A program made the translations under genes and the position numbers. DNA of 64,000 nucleotides, taken from assembly GCA_013407085.1 (NCBI GenBank), contig JACCGJ010015339.1:1-64000 (forward strand). Reading direction: 5' to 3'. This stretch comes from Atriophallophorus winterbourni. Taxonomy: Eukaryota > Platyhelminthes > Trematoda > Plagiorchiida > Microphallidae. Under the pieces are notes generated by a model. The model worked only from the letters and a program-made list of their open reading frames with translations. It was not told where the DNA came from and made no database searches. Positions 32,840-44,152 of this stretch are shown here, in pieces. Each line of letters begins with the position of its first letter. The stretch's first letter is position 1.

Positions 32840-33950
32840 GTTGCTGTTGTTGTTGGCCTCCTTCGGTCGATGTCTCTGAGGATGTACATCAAAATCGCAT
32901 GAATTTTTAGGTTCCACAGCTTTTCAAATGACTAATCAGTCTGATGCGGGAGTAAAAATTTCTCCCGCAGCGCTTTCTATGATAGACAGAACTCGGTCGT
33001 TGGGCGTCAGTTGCACGCCGACGGCGTGATCTGCATTCAGCAGCAAAAAGGTGCATCTGCTATTTTCCAGCTTGCAGACGACGCTTTACACAATGCGTCA
33101 AATTTTGAGCGGTTAATTGCAAAATCTTCCAAACTCGCCTGGTCAAGTTCTGTCTCTACAAACGTCGACGTCCAGATTTCAACTGACCATATAGTAGATC
33201 TTCCGCAATAAGACCATGTTTAATTCTGTATGCATAACAAAGCTAAATGAGGCGCGCTTTTGTAGTCTGGTGAACATGATTTGTAGTTCAGATTTTTAAA
33301 AAGATCAGTATTAGTCTCTTTGTCTATTCACGAAATGTTCACAATACTATGGATGCTTTGTAGATGGAATGCATTTAGCTTCAATTCTTGTCTTGCCAGG
33401 GTATTCCACGTCCACTGCCGTACAGTAAATCATATACTACGCACGCGCCATCATCGTTGCCTTTACAGTCAATTTGTGGTTAACCAAAACACGATAGTAC
33501 AATCGAGACAAAATGACTGCTTCTATGCCAATCCGCTTATCAATCATCGGGTCTAGCAAGAGGTTATCCGTAATGGTTGAACCAATATAATTGAAATGAT
33601 GTACTGGTTCGCGCTGACAGATTGCAGCAGTGATTATGGGAAGTGATAAAATCACTTGACCACCGGCTTTGGTCTTGCTAATAGTGATTGTTGGACCAAC
33701 GTTTTTGCATTGGGAAGAGGAACAGTCCATTAACAACTGGAAGTGTTCTTTTTATTAAACATTAAATGCGGCACACAGCAGGTACGGAGTAGCACATGCC
33801 GTGCACTGGTTTATGCCTAAGCCGTTTTAGATTGAAAAGGATGCCATCACCCCGCTTGCGCAAGTAAACAACTTCTGTTCCCGTCCTGAAAGCGTGCTTC
33901 AGAAGCAGAGCAAAGAAAATGCCGAAGAGCGTGAGTTAAAAAACACACCC
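32840..33950 (-). pseudogene. RTE-type LINE fragment with 3' tail
   Basis: Minus strand reads TLFGIFFALLLKHAF and GDGILFNLKRLRHK (RT block before the palm), then FNYIGSTITDNLLLDPMIDK and LTVKATM (thumb). The C-terminal region follows, ending in a CAACAA-rich tail (32840-32870), the typical short-repeat end of RTE elements. Several stops are present. The palm YADD motif itself is not readable. Confidence 0.78.
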
Positions 33951-33954
33951 TTGT

Positions 33955-33972
33955 AAGTCGCCTCGGCGACTT
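33955..33972. repeat. Perfect 18-bp palindrome
   Basis: AAGTCGCC-TC-GGCGACTT at the 5' edge of the RTE fragment. A GC-rich hairpin in an AT-rich setting; role unknown. Confidence 0.9.
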
Positions 33973-34179
33973 TCAAAGCCTTCTGAACGGCAACTGGTAA
34001 AATGGACTGAGCACCTTGTGATTTGGTTTTCTATCTTTGTGTTAAACGAATTTGGAAATTCAATTTTTTATAACGTCTGCACATGAAAATTACAAACCGG
34101 GCCTACTCGACGGAATTCTCATGATAACTTCCAGATTCACTGATGGAATTTTAATTTCGAGCAACTATAATTTACATAA

Positions 34180-34965
34180 TCTGCAGAGCTGAACGATTTA
34201 CCCAGACACATCCCCGAACGCGCATTCACTGAGGTGATAGACGATATTCTTCTTTATATTCACATTCAATGTAATATCGGCACCGCTGACGGGATGTGCT
34301 TTCACTCGTAGATCTCGTTCTGACAAGCGAGGAACACGACATTGATAACGTTGCGTACGAAGATCTACTGGGTCTAACTCATCACGTCATCATCTATTTT
34401 GACTATACGTTTGAACATGCAAAAACAAACGATGCCCATAAAACAGTTAGACAGATCAACATTCTGGCTTTGTGTGATACGCTTAAAACGCGATTAACAA
34501 CCAACCGGAAGCCAGCAATGTACATGTGTTTTATATCGCTAAGAATGCGAATTCGAAAAGAAATTTGTATTCAATGCAGGTTGTGCTCCCAGGAATTGAT
34601 ATCACGCATGATGGAGCTCAACTTCTAAATACTTTATCGTATGGATTAACTCTTTCAGTATAGAACAAAATGATGCTCTGCCTCAATTTTATGTTAAAGT
34701 ATTTAGTACGTTAACGATTAGATCGACTAAATAATGAATTTCAGCAACTGTGCCGCAGCTGACCGAAATTTGAACAATTCATCAAATATAATGCAACAAT
34801 CATGTCGAATGAATCCTAAGAATTAACTTGGAACGGAAGGAATTTGTATAAAACATTCTGAAATCCTGTGACCAAAAGCTACGTGAATCATTCACTAAAT
34901 TGTAAAATCCTTCTCTGACCGAAGGAGTGGTTCCAATAAAGTAGTAACTGGGGTAATTTCAACGA
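34180..34965 (+). pseudogene. CR1 LINE fragment: endonuclease end to RT start
   Basis: Plus strand reads ERAFTEVIDDILLYIH, LVDLVLTSEEHDIDN, TVRQINILALCDTLK, then ILKSCDQKLRE and EGVVPI. It is equivalent to the endonuclease-RT linker of the intact LINE. Stops are frequent after 34628. Confidence 0.8.
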
Positions 34966-35059
34966 CCTACAATTGTTATTCACATTTATCTCAAACAACT
35001 CACGTTAGAAATAAGACATATCTAAATCGCTCAAAACCTATCACTGACGCGCTATTGAC

Positions 35060-35470
35060 AATGGGTGTTATAGTGTTGCCATCCTCCTTCTACCTCAGGA
35101 AAAACGCTGCAGTGCAGTCTACCGACGCCGAAATCATACAGCTCCGGGAATCTTGTTCTCTCGACATCAAACCTCTCATCTGCACGATGGCCCCGGATAT
35201 AACCATTGCATCGTATCCCAAAGCGCTCCCCGACCAATTTTCACCCATGCATTCAAATGACGTTTTTTATAACCTAATGTATGTTACCCTTCCATGCGTT
35301 CATGTTAGCGTTAGGATATTCAGTGGTCGTTTTGTCTAGCCGAAAAACAGTTGGGATGTCTGGCATGACACTGTCCTTCCAACAACAAAAACCTCAGTAT
35401 TAACCTGTTGTACGTCAAGTGTTTACCCACAATCCGCCATCTTGACAATAAACAATGTTAAATCCCTTCA
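35060..35470. repeat. Dispersed repeat R3, copy 1
   Basis: Matches 40745-41045 in inverted orientation (CGCTGCAGTGCAGTCTAC, GACGCCGAAATC, GTACGTCAAGTGTTTACCC). Its 94-codon frame is not preserved in the partner, so it is not a gene. Confidence 0.7.
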
Positions 35471-35925
35471 GCAATAAACCATTCAAATGCGTTCCCGTAC
35501 CGTACGATCTGTGGGATCCATTAATTTGAATGAAAATAAATCAAATGTCATTTTGTGATCAATGTGATAATGTGCCTTAAACCGGCGCCTTAGACCAGTC
35601 GACCACCTCGAATGCTCAATAGTTTTAAAATATACTACATAAGGCAGCGTGTTTGGCAGTGATGACAACTTTAAAGTAGTAAATGTGCGTTCAAGTCAAT
35701 ATACCAGTCGTGTGAGCATAGGGTTATTGATATGAAATAATTGATGCATGCATTCTTCAAGTATGTGTCATAATGCATGGTTGTTAACCTCTCATGTTGA
35801 AATGCCGTGTGCTATTTTTGATTGATTGCAGAAACAATTTTTTGAAAAGTTATATTAGTTTACAAAGCAGTTCGACGCTTCGCCAAATGGCCCCCGTTGC
35901 TTTACTCACTTAGCATAAGTTAAGA

Positions 35926-35948
35926 ATATATATATATATATATATATA
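35926..35948 (+). repeat. TA dinucleotide run
   Basis: About 11 TA repeats. Confidence 0.95.
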
Positions 35949-36002
35949 GCGTGATTAATTAAAGTTATAACAGATTATAGCAAAATAATATAAATTATAA
36001 GC

Positions 36003-36075
36003 GCAGGAGGATCCTGATACTACTATTCCGACCTGATGATAACAATCAGCACCAACCCGATCTTGATCTTGATTG
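36003..36075 (+). repeat. Degenerate dispersed hammerhead repeat
   Basis: GGATCCTGATACTACTA then CTGATGA (36033-36039), but stem II and the second core strand are changed (TAACAATCAGCACCAACC). Clear family member, inactive. Confidence 0.6.
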
Positions 36076-36079
36076 ATCA

Positions 36080-37285
36080 TCGATATTTCTTTATCCATTA
36101 CGCTAAGTAGTCAAGAGCAAGCACGTAAAATAGAAACAAACACTTGTAGAAAAATGGTGAACGATAGCCGACCACCGCATATTCCAAGCACGTTAAAAGA
36201 TCTCAACTCGTCTGAACTACCAACAACACATTCTTTGTCGGTGTTTTATAGTGATGAACGTATTGTTCATCCAAGAGGTTCATAACACGTAGGAGTTTGC
36301 TCATTCGAAAAATTGCGCTTAGCACTGAAATAATCCATATCTGCACTCTGCGCGCTGTTTGAACAGATCGCTAAGTATCCATCTCCGTGAAAACAATGGA
36401 TATTTTTTAATAAAATATGTGAACTTGTAAGCCACTGTTGTGTAAGACTGAGGTGACCAACATGCTTAGTCACATGTGCTAACACACATGCGCTTTGGAT
36501 TTAATCTAATAGCTCGAAAAACCCTTATTCCCATGCAGTTCAATCACAAACACTCACGCCGCAATGGATTCCGTGTTTTTTGCACTCATCGTTTAGGTGT
36601 AGTACGCTCAAAATCGGCATGCATTAGAACCATGGTGAAACGGAAACATATTTTGAAAAGCGATATATTCTCAGAACGACCAATCTGATTGAACAGCGTA
36701 AGCGGTCATGGGCTTGATACAATTTAGTTGCGAATGTGTATCGCCAGGCCGGGTAGGTGAAAGCTTAACAGATTTACCGCTTCGGAAATAAAATCTAATG
36801 ATTCGCATCGGTGATTGGGACCTTTGCGTCTTCAGTAGAAAAGCACACGTAATACTATATTCAATACATGCACTTAAAACTTCAAAACACTAGGGCATCC
36901 ATTTGTATAAACACCGAAGATAACACTGTTACAGAATTGTTCCAGATTTGTAGGTCTATTTATCGTGATTAGAGAAACGTTTCTTAAAAAGCTGCTGTGA
37001 CTGATTACCTAAGAATTTGGTTTATTTATAATGACATCAACATCGATCCTAATCAGATATTGATCTGCATTATGCCACCTCTCAGAATAGAATAATATCA
37101 CTGAATACTGTAAAATGCAGCTTACCATCATCCGACAACAAATTTAATAACAAAAATCATATCAGTGTGCATTAACTTTAGGAGATGTCGAGAGAATTCT
37201 CTGGACCGCGCACTTTGGGAACACGCACTGTGTACAGCGTCATGTCAAGCTTGAGGAAGATCAGATACAGGTAGGGCTGTAGAAC
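36080..37285. other. No recognisable gene
   Basis: Short unconserved frames only; no known repeat noticed apart from the flanks. Confidence 0.45.
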
Positions 37286-37289
37286 AGAA

Positions 37290-37480
37290 TCACACCACCG
37301 GCGTGCAACTGACTCAGATCGACCGATTACTGTTTGTCGCTGTATGCGCTGCTAGAAAAAGTGTCACTCCCGAATTGGACTGTTTAGTCATCATATATGC
37401 TGCTGAGCATAAACTTGTCATGCGGTTGCGAGCACATCAATGGTCGACATCGACCAAATATGTCCAACAACAGCATGATA
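37290..37480 (+). pseudogene. RTE LINE 3' end
   Basis: Plus strand reads LLFVAVCAARKSV, LDCLVIIYAAEH and HQWSTSTKYVQQQHD. It corresponds to SAAGEIVPPESDCFV, RKAAEHEH and HPWSTSTEGGQQQ at 52730 (minus). Only the last ~60 codons and the CAACAA tail start remain. Confidence 0.7.
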
Positions 37481-37599
37481 TGGGTGTAGCTGTTATTCAA
37501 TCCGTCTATTACAAGAACGTGTTTGTCGGCGCCTTTCACTATGACGTAGGAAACACAATGCATTGTCGAATTGCTGTCAAATAATCTAAAACTTCTGTC

Positions 37600-38240
37600 T
37601 ACTCAGAATGGACTTTCCAATATTATTTGACGGCTAATATTAATCTATATTCTTCCCTTTATCGTGCACACTAAAATAAAAGATCATCCTTGGTTATTAA
37701 AGAAACTTCATTTATTGGGATATCGAAAATACTCTATCTGCTCACTCTGCACACAAGCAAAAACCGATGTTCAGACTATTATTACACTTCTGCAATAACA
37801 CAACTCCACCGTCATCTACTCAAACTCTATCAACAACTTTTCATGTTGAGCTGTACTCCTTTACTCTCCGCAACTCCAACTCATGCTGGTTTATAATTAT
37901 CGTTTTCGGTATTTTCGGCTTTACTTTCTGTCGTGATATGCCAACGGTTGATGTTCTAGATATCACACTGCTAAACTATGCTTAGGTTTAAAATAGGCAT
38001 TTACTATTGTCAATGACTTTACTCAATTCATGTCTTGTTCCTCTAGAACACTGGAAGAATATATGTTTATTACACAGTGCCTATGTTGAGTCAAGCTAAA
38101 TGAGGTGAATCAAAGTGACTCTGGGATATATGCGTTCGCGAAAGAAAACTTTTCGAACTCAAATTTTAACTAAAGGATTACATTCCGCAAGACGCTGTTC
38201 AATATATTGATGGAAATATCTTTACAACCGATCGTGTCTT
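37600..38240. other. No recognisable gene
   Basis: Two overlapping short frames (37690-37985) without family motifs. No repeat partner noticed. Confidence 0.4.
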
Positions 38241-38244
38241 CATA

Positions 38245-38325
38245 ATTCACCCATGGTCTGACGAAGTTTCTGCGCCAGAAGTGAAACTTTACCCAAAAAC
38301 TTCTCTAGCAGATTGCACTCAAATC
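38245..38325. repeat. Short dispersed repeat fragment
   Basis: CATGGTCTGACGAAGTTTCTG and the following GAAGTGAAACTTTACCCAAA match 45725-45810 in the same orientation. Confidence 0.6.
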
Positions 38326-38365
38326 TTTTCGCTAAAAAAGAGGATTTTGAATCAATTTGTGAATA

Positions 38366-38951
38366 TCATGAAAGAAAACCATCTTCGCTTTCGAATAACC
38401 TGGCTAAAAAATCAAAAAGAAATACAGTAGTGATAAGTAATTTATTTCTGGTAAATAATGACTCACATTGCAAAATATCGACAAAAGAAAGTAAGGAAAA
38501 AAAATCGAAGATTCAGACAAAGAACAATTGATATGATGCCACCAATTGTATAAAAATCACTTACCAGGACATCGTTTTACGACTGACACCCAACCGTTGC
38601 GAGGTTCTATTTCAAATTCATGCCCGTCGAAGTAAAAGTAACAATCAGTAGGATGCTTGCGAAAAACAATTATAAGATATGTCATTTTACTCGGCTTACT
38701 TTGATTATTACACAGTATCATGAGTAATCACATACCTGTACTTCATAACTATACGCGACGCAGTTATACATATTTGCACACAGGTTGGCGCAGTTCCCGT
38801 TAAGCCTCATGCCATCGATATTTTTTAAAGATATTTGTTGTTTCAGTAGCGTCACCAAGTTTTTTGAGCCAGTTGGGCAATTTGAATCAATAACTTCAGT
38901 TCCGATAGATTGCGTAAGTAGCAAGATTAGCCAAACCAGAGGCATGATCAT
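38366..38951 (-). CDS. Secreted single PAN/Apple-domain protein, three exons (114 aa)
   Basis: Exons on the minus strand: 38951-38736 (216 nt), 38655-38565 (91 nt), 38403-38366 (38 nt); total 345 nt, in frame with a TGA stop. Donors are GTATGTG and GTAAGTG; acceptors are TTCGCAAG and GATTTTTTAG. Introns are 80 and 161 nt. The start MIMPLVWLILLLTQSIG is a signal peptide. The mature part has six cysteines spaced C...C-x3-C-x5-C...C...C (NGNCANLCANMYNCVAYS, PTDCYFYF, VVKRC), the PAN/Apple pattern, in which the cysteines form nested disulfides. PAN domains bind proteins or sugars; here it would act outside the cell or at the host interface. The ligand is unknown. A TATA box lies only ~30 bp upstream of the first ATG, so the next Met (38945) may be the true start. 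Confidence 0.72.
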
Positions 38952-38977
38952 CAATAACCTGAATTTGTGACACCTCC

Positions 38978-38984
38978 ATTTATA
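38978..38984 (-). promoter_or_regulatory. TATA box of the PAN-domain gene
   Basis: TATAAAT on the minus strand, 27-33 bases before the first ATG. This implies a very short 5' leader. Confidence 0.5.
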
Positions 38985-39039
38985 CGTTGTAAAGCCAGTA
39001 ATATGTTTGCGAGCAACCAATCAGTGGAACGCCGGTGTA

Positions 39040-40740
39040 AACTAAAATTTCATTGGTCGATGGACCATTGCTGGCAAAGATTCCTGGCAGCTAATTAAAT
39101 TAGAGCACAATGTGATACCTTGATATGATCAACTGAAGATAACAATTTGTTTTAAAGTTCTAACGGAATCATGTGAAGCGTGAGGACATACATTGATTTA
39201 TGAGGTTTAATTATAAAGATTTGACATTGATTAGTTAACCGTTGTGCTATAGCTAATAAGTCGACAGTTATGTGGGACAACGGTAAGTTTGATCCGCGAA
39301 CGCCACAAAGGGAATGTTTAAAACATCACTGTTTGCACACACCCCGTAACGCGTGCGTCGAATTTAGTTTATCGGCCGAGTTCCGCTTCATTAATTCAAC
39401 ATCTCAAGCAATCGGTTGACCTGTGGCATAGGGCAAAATTCTGGCCTCTTAAGATAACGTTTCGATTGATCCATACAACGTTGACCCCCGCTTTTCACAC
39501 CCACTTGAATATAGCGTCCCGATTCGTGTCTGAGGTCAACATGTGCAACGATGAAACGCTATCACCAACGTATCCCACAACACAAGAGGAAGTCAGTTGG
39601 CTAAACACATTTATTACGCACATGACTACGTAGAAATGAATCGCTTATCTTGTATATGCAAATCCGGTAACCATAACTCCACTTTCCAATTAGATCCTAT
39701 TTGTTAACTGATTCCTTGCCAAACAGTACGACTCAAGCGTTCACCACGCGCTGCTGGTTTGGCCAACATTGACAAATTGAATATCATTCAAACGCGCTTG
39801 AGGTTATCCCGCATCTCTTGCTTCCTACGATGTTGTTCTTGATTCTTCAATTCTTTTTCTTGTTCTTGTGTTGCGTGTTTCGTGGATGAGGTTTACCATA
39901 TAATCCGAATTCTCATGATTAATGCTCATCGAAACTAACTGTGCTCATCTGCCAAATGAATTTATTTCAATATCGGATTGGCCAGGTTCGAATCATAACG
40001 GTTGCACATTTTGAAATATCTACTTATCGCAGATCCACAAAATACAGAGAAATGAACACGGCATATACGTCACCAAGAGAGACAATGAGTACAAATGTAA
40101 CTAGAAGTCAAATTAACATTAATAAATTAATCAATTCGATATTTTCGGTGCCAGCCGATGACGGAATTGTCGAAAATATTTTCAATAAATAAATTCAATG
40201 AAAGTTTGCCTGAAAACAAATATGAAACAAAAATTCAAATTCTGAATTGTTCCGCATTTTGATGCCACAATTGAATTCTAGAAAATCATTTATTTGTGAA
40301 ATGATCAAAAAACGAAATATTTGTTTACGGGTTGTGACCATTAGTAGTTGAGGCTAAAAACCTCTCTAATATAAGATAAATAAGGAGACATTAAGAATGA
40401 TTTCACTAAAAAACTAAAAGTTAATATATAGAAATAAAAAATTGTGATTCCAACTCATAGCCATGTTTAATTTTTCAACAAAAAAAACAATCGTAATATT
40501 TTGCTAGTCATATTCCGATTTTAACGATTTAATTGTTATTTCTTTCAGTAGTAAATTCTAAAAATGTTCAGCGCTATTTGTGGAATGTCGAAAGTTCCTC
40601 AATTGAAATAAGATGCGTTGAAGTTCGTGAGCGTGATACATTTGAGAATTTATAAATCTCGATTTCAGATTTGAATAAAAACTTTTGTAACAGCATTATC
40701 AGCCATAAGATAACCAATGCCTTAAGCTAAAGGGATTTAA
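39040..40740. other. No recognisable gene
   Basis: Includes a GC-richer block at 39340-39720 that could be an old mobile element, but no termini, motifs or partner copy were found. Confidence 0.4.
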
Positions 40741-40744
40741 CATT

Positions 40745-41045
40745 GTTTAATGTCAAGATGACGGATTGTGGGTAAACACTTGACGTACAACAGGTTACTG
40801 AGGATCTTGCTGTTGGAGGAACAGTGTCATGCCAAACGTCCCTACTGGTTTTCGGCTAGACAAAACTACCAGTAAATATCCTAACGCTAGCATGAATACA
40901 AGAATGGATAATATTCGGTAGGTTATAAAAAAACGTACAGGGAAGAGCTGTGATGTCGAGAGAAGAAGATTCCATGAGCTGTGAGATTTCGGCGTCTGTA
41001 GACTGCACTGCAGCGTTTTCTACTAAACAGAAGAGGTGTTAAACT
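40745..41045. repeat. Dispersed repeat R3, copy 2 (inverted)
   Basis: Reverse-complement match to 35060-35470, starting at the AACATTGTTTAATGTCAAGA block. Confidence 0.7.
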
Positions 41046-41259
41046 TATCTCATGTTTAATTTGAGACACTTGTCAATCGTCACTTAGTGAATGCAACAGA
41101 CTGAGAGAAGTCATTTATTCCGCTGATGTTCATACACTACCGAAAGTGTCTATTGCCTTCAAATTATTCTATTCACGGGAAGCCCAGTTATCCATCTCTA
41201 ATCATTTAATGTATATGTCAGAATTTCAATTATTCATTTCCTGTATCGATACCTTGTTA

Positions 41260-41440
41260 AGCGATCTGAGGCTGTTTCAACTTGAAATACGCGGCTGACA
41301 TATTAAAAACCAGTGGTATAGAGTTCTTCGTCATCGTTTCCAAATTTTGTTTTAAAATTAATCTCAATGCTGAAAATTCTTGTACACGAGTAATGCGATT
41401 TAATTTTGCTTCTTCTACTTCGTGAAATATGGAAATAATC
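41260..41440 (+). repeat. Retroposon-like repeat with CTTCTT-type tail, copy 1
   Basis: Shares GCTGAAAATTC, GTACACGAGTAATG and TTTGCTTCTTCTACTTC with the repeats at 51268 and 54812. The shared 3' end with a pyrimidine-rich tail suggests a SINE or short LINE end. Confidence 0.5.
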
Positions 41441-41699
41441 ATTCAAAACTACGAAGAAAATAATATATAAGTGAACGAAACGTTTGATTTTGTGTGTGCT
41501 GAATAATGTACATGATTTATCTGCAAAATATCTACTCAAATATAGTCGACCATCACGAAAAATAAATTTTAGAATTTATAGTTTCGTTGTGTAGATCACC
41601 ATTTAACAAATCACAGCTGCGTGTTCTAATAATGAACAATACATTCACCAATCATATTTGCGACATTACACTTGGACAACAAAGGTCCCAAAACAAAAA

Positions 41700-42145
41700 C
41701 AAGAACATTCCCTGATTTAAAAAGCTCATATGCATGCATATCCATTAAAAACTCCCCACACCCGGTTTTTTACTGTTTGCTTTTTTGTTAATGGTCATGA
41801 GTTCACACAGTTTACATGTGACTCAACAGGTCAGGGGTACTAACTTTATCCAAAATGACCATACAAGCGCAACTTGATTCCCTAATGACATTCATAACTT
41901 TCTTCAACAATATATTCATTGTTTGTGACTACTCACCAGTAACGTCTTTTTGTTTAAATATTCATAGAGTTGATGACATTTCAAGATGAATATAAAAGCT
42001 TATTTGCATGCATCTCCATCAAACGCACCGCTTTTATATTCATGGTCATGGGTTTTAAACCCAGTCTACATTAGTGGGGGCTCATGTGATTGAACAGGTT
42101 GGTCGTACCAACCTTACCCAATAGTGGCATACAAGCGAAACTTGT
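41700..42145. repeat. Two fragments of the dispersed hammerhead family flanks
   Basis: Two related blocks (about 41700-41930 and 41996-42145) each hold AAAGCT(C/T)AT, TGCATGCAT(A/C)TCCAT, then GGTCATG and CATACAAGCG. The first motif is the reverse complement of the sequence that follows the hammerhead at 48680 and 42235. No ribozyme core is kept. Confidence 0.5.
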
Positions 42146-42179
42146 TTACCACTGTTTCAAGCGTATGCGGATCCTGACC

Positions 42180-42235
42180 CTACTGTGCCTATCTGATGAG
42201 TGCGTACAGAAGGAAACCAGTCGTGGGTAGTGTTT
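42180..42235 (+). ncRNA. Dispersed hammerhead, degenerate stem II
   Basis: Core CTGATGA (42193-42199), GAAA (42213-42216) and cleavage triplet GTC (after 42222) are intact, and stem I pairs CCTAT with GTGGG. Stem II is poor (GTGC opposite GAAG), so activity is doubtful. The upstream GGATCCTGACCCTACTG block defines the family. Confidence 0.6.
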
Positions 42236-42368
42236 GATGGGAATGCAAGCAAATTAGCTTTTATATTGATAATAGTCTCATTGAAAAGTATCTATTCTAT
42301 GATGAGTCAAAATCAGGAAGTCCACCATTAGGCATATCGCACTTGCGGTAGCAAGACGTTTTTAAAAG

Positions 42369-42933
42369 AGAAATGTTGGGTGAGTCGTCCTCACCCATGA
42401 CACGTGCGTCACGTACAACCTTGCGAACCTCCGGTTGATGCTAGCGTCCCACTGAATATATTACTTGACACGTTTGAATTACCCGTTCAAACCACAGGAA
42501 CCACCGAAGCATCAAACCCAGTGACACTCAGGCGAGGCGAGAGAATTCGCAAAACAACAACCAGTTTGCAGGTTGACCCTAGGAGGACAAAGTACAAAAG
42601 TTTCACTAGGGGAGGTGTTTGGTGAGGCGTCCTCACCCATGAAAGGTGCGACCTTGGTAATGACCTAATCCGAACATTGCGGATGCATGCTACGTGCTAA
42701 CCTTACGCTTCAATGTCCTTACCGCTTAATTCGCACACCCCTTTCTGTCATCTATATAAACACTGGCCCTATCTAGCTCTCGGACCTGTGAACCTGTGTC
42801 CTGAGTCTCGGCTTGGTCATTTCATATCCATCCTGTGTTGTTCTGTTCTCCGTTCGGTGGGCTTGGTCTCACGTATCATCTAGTTGATCACCTGGCACAA
42901 GTGTCTCTCAAACCCACACTACATATCAAGAAA
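42369..42933 (+). mobile_element. 555-bp internally deleted LTR retrotransposon with target duplications
   Basis: The element spans 42374-42928 and is flanked by AGAAA on both sides (42369-42373, 42929-42933). The 5' LTR keeps only its first ~34 bases (TGTTGGGTGAGTCGTCC...), then jumps to the end of a pol frame, a polypurine tract AGGGGAGG (42608-42615) and a full 313-bp 3' LTR (42616-42928, TGTT...ATCA). The 3' LTR has TATATAAA at 42753. Intact target duplications around a deleted body mean the deletion came before insertion or was internal to the provirus-like copy. Confidence 0.82.
42404..42625 (+). pseudogene. C-terminal end of an LTR-retrotransposon pol
   Basis: An open frame with no ATG of its own (track start is GTG), ending RRGERIRKTTTSLQ, then TKYKSFTRGGVW. 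It overlaps the polypurine tract and the first bases of the 3' LTR, as in many Gypsy/Ty3-type elements. Only ~70 codons of the integrase tail are left. Confidence 0.6.
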
Positions 42934-43140
42934 GGAAAGGTCTTGGCATTGGTAAGTACGCTCTTGATTGTTCACTTTGAACACACTGTATAATGAGTTA
43001 TCCGCAAGGTGGAATATAGCAGGAGCAAGGCTGCCTTAAATTTATTCCACATTTGTATGTTTTTTGTGTGCTGTATTGCTAACGACATCTGCAATTCCTG
43101 ATGCGCATGCTAAACAAAATATCATCTATGCATGGTGATG

Positions 43141-43205
43141 CTCACATCTTAAGCACTTTGAATACACAGCCGGACTCTGGCTGTTTACCATCATCGAGTG
43201 AACAA
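43141..43205 (-). repeat. Degenerate dispersed hammerhead repeat
   Basis: Minus strand reads CGATGATGGTAAACAGCC, then AGAGTCCGGCTGTGTATT. Same family, core mutated. Confidence 0.5.
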
Positions 43206-43744
43206 AATAAACTATGTTCTGACAGTATTGGAGCAGTGAATTAATGCTAAACAATGTCATAATTGAATGCCACTGTTAATAATCTTGGTACGACAAACAA
43301 TTGTATTGCATATCCACACAGTTGATCTAAGTCAACGGGACAAACTAATGGAAATGACCCGTTTGAGGAGTGCTCACATCGCTGCGCGTACACTCCACAA
43401 CTGTTTCTTTGCAGTTTGCCGCCATCGGGTCGAGGCAATATAGTTTATGTTCAGTAAGACTTGAAATATCATTTCGTTGATCCATGGACACCGTTACATT
43501 ACATACTTTGGCCAACGTTTGAATGCTGAATACAAGGTTTCGAGAAATTCATTTATGTGAAAAACTTGAATATTAATTCCAATCGAAATAATGTCCTTCG
43601 TGACGACCAACATAGTTTGAAGTGTGCCCAACATGCATGTACACAACTGCGATAAACGATCTTCTTTTCTAATTTTCGTTCTCAGATGCTTATAAACCTA
43701 AGATGGATTAGTTAAATCGGAATACGTTTAACAAACGTAAGTTT

Positions 43745-43945
43745 GCAAGGTTATACTTGTATGCCAACTGTTATATAGGGTTCGTAAAACGAACCAAGAT
43801 GCTCAGACACAGAATCACAAAGTGATTCTTGGTCAAGCACTCGAGGCGCTTATGGATGACCAAAGTAATGTGTTGCTCACATCCCCATCCCTTATACACC
43901 ACTACCGGTTTCAGGCTGTTTGCCGTCGTCAGGTGGAGACTGTTG
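43745..43945 (-). repeat. Composite element: hammerhead followed by two perfect hairpins
   Basis: Read on the minus strand: hammerhead (43938-43897), then GGGATGGGGATGTGAG, CATTACTTTGGT, AGAATCAC/GTGATTCT, GGTTCGT/ACGAACC and TATATAACAGTTGGCATAC. The same hairpins form the polymorphic insertion at 7636-7820. This is the best view of the full dispersed element, ~200-300 bp with no coding frame. Confidence 0.65.
43897..43938 (-). ncRNA. Dispersed hammerhead ribozyme, well preserved
   Basis: Minus strand: stem I CCAC/GTGG, core CTGACGA, stem II GGC/GCC with loop AAACA (its first pair is a C-T mismatch), GAAA, minimal stem III ACCGGT, cleavage after GTA. All invariant core bases are present. Confidence 0.68.
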
Positions 43946-43978
43946 GCATACCAGTATAACCTTGTTTACCTTTATTCC

Positions 43979-44060
43979 ACTGTTTAAGGGTTACTGAACC
44001 TGATCTTACTGTCTCCGCCTATCGACTGCAAACAGCCAGAAACCGGTAGTGGTGTGTATG
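43979..44060 (+). repeat. Degenerate dispersed hammerhead repeat
   Basis: CTGCAAACAGCC, AGAAACCGGTAGTGGTG is intact on the 3' side, but the first core strand is CTATCGA. It lies in opposite orientation to the copy at 43897, so the two form an inverted pair. Confidence 0.62.
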
Positions 44061-44152
44061 GAAAAGTTTGTCTGATTAATAACTTTCATCATTGTGAGAT
44101 AAGCTAGTTTGATGTGCCAATGTCAGGCGTGATAACAGGGCTTTTATTGTGA

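Noticed and set aside
35055..35339. 94-codon plus-strand frame
   Set aside because: The inverted repeat partner at 40745-41045 has indels that break it, so it is repeat sequence.
42404..42625. A free-standing small gene
   Set aside because: It has no ATG, overlaps the polypurine tract and LTR start, and sits inside target duplications. It is the end of an LTR-element pol.
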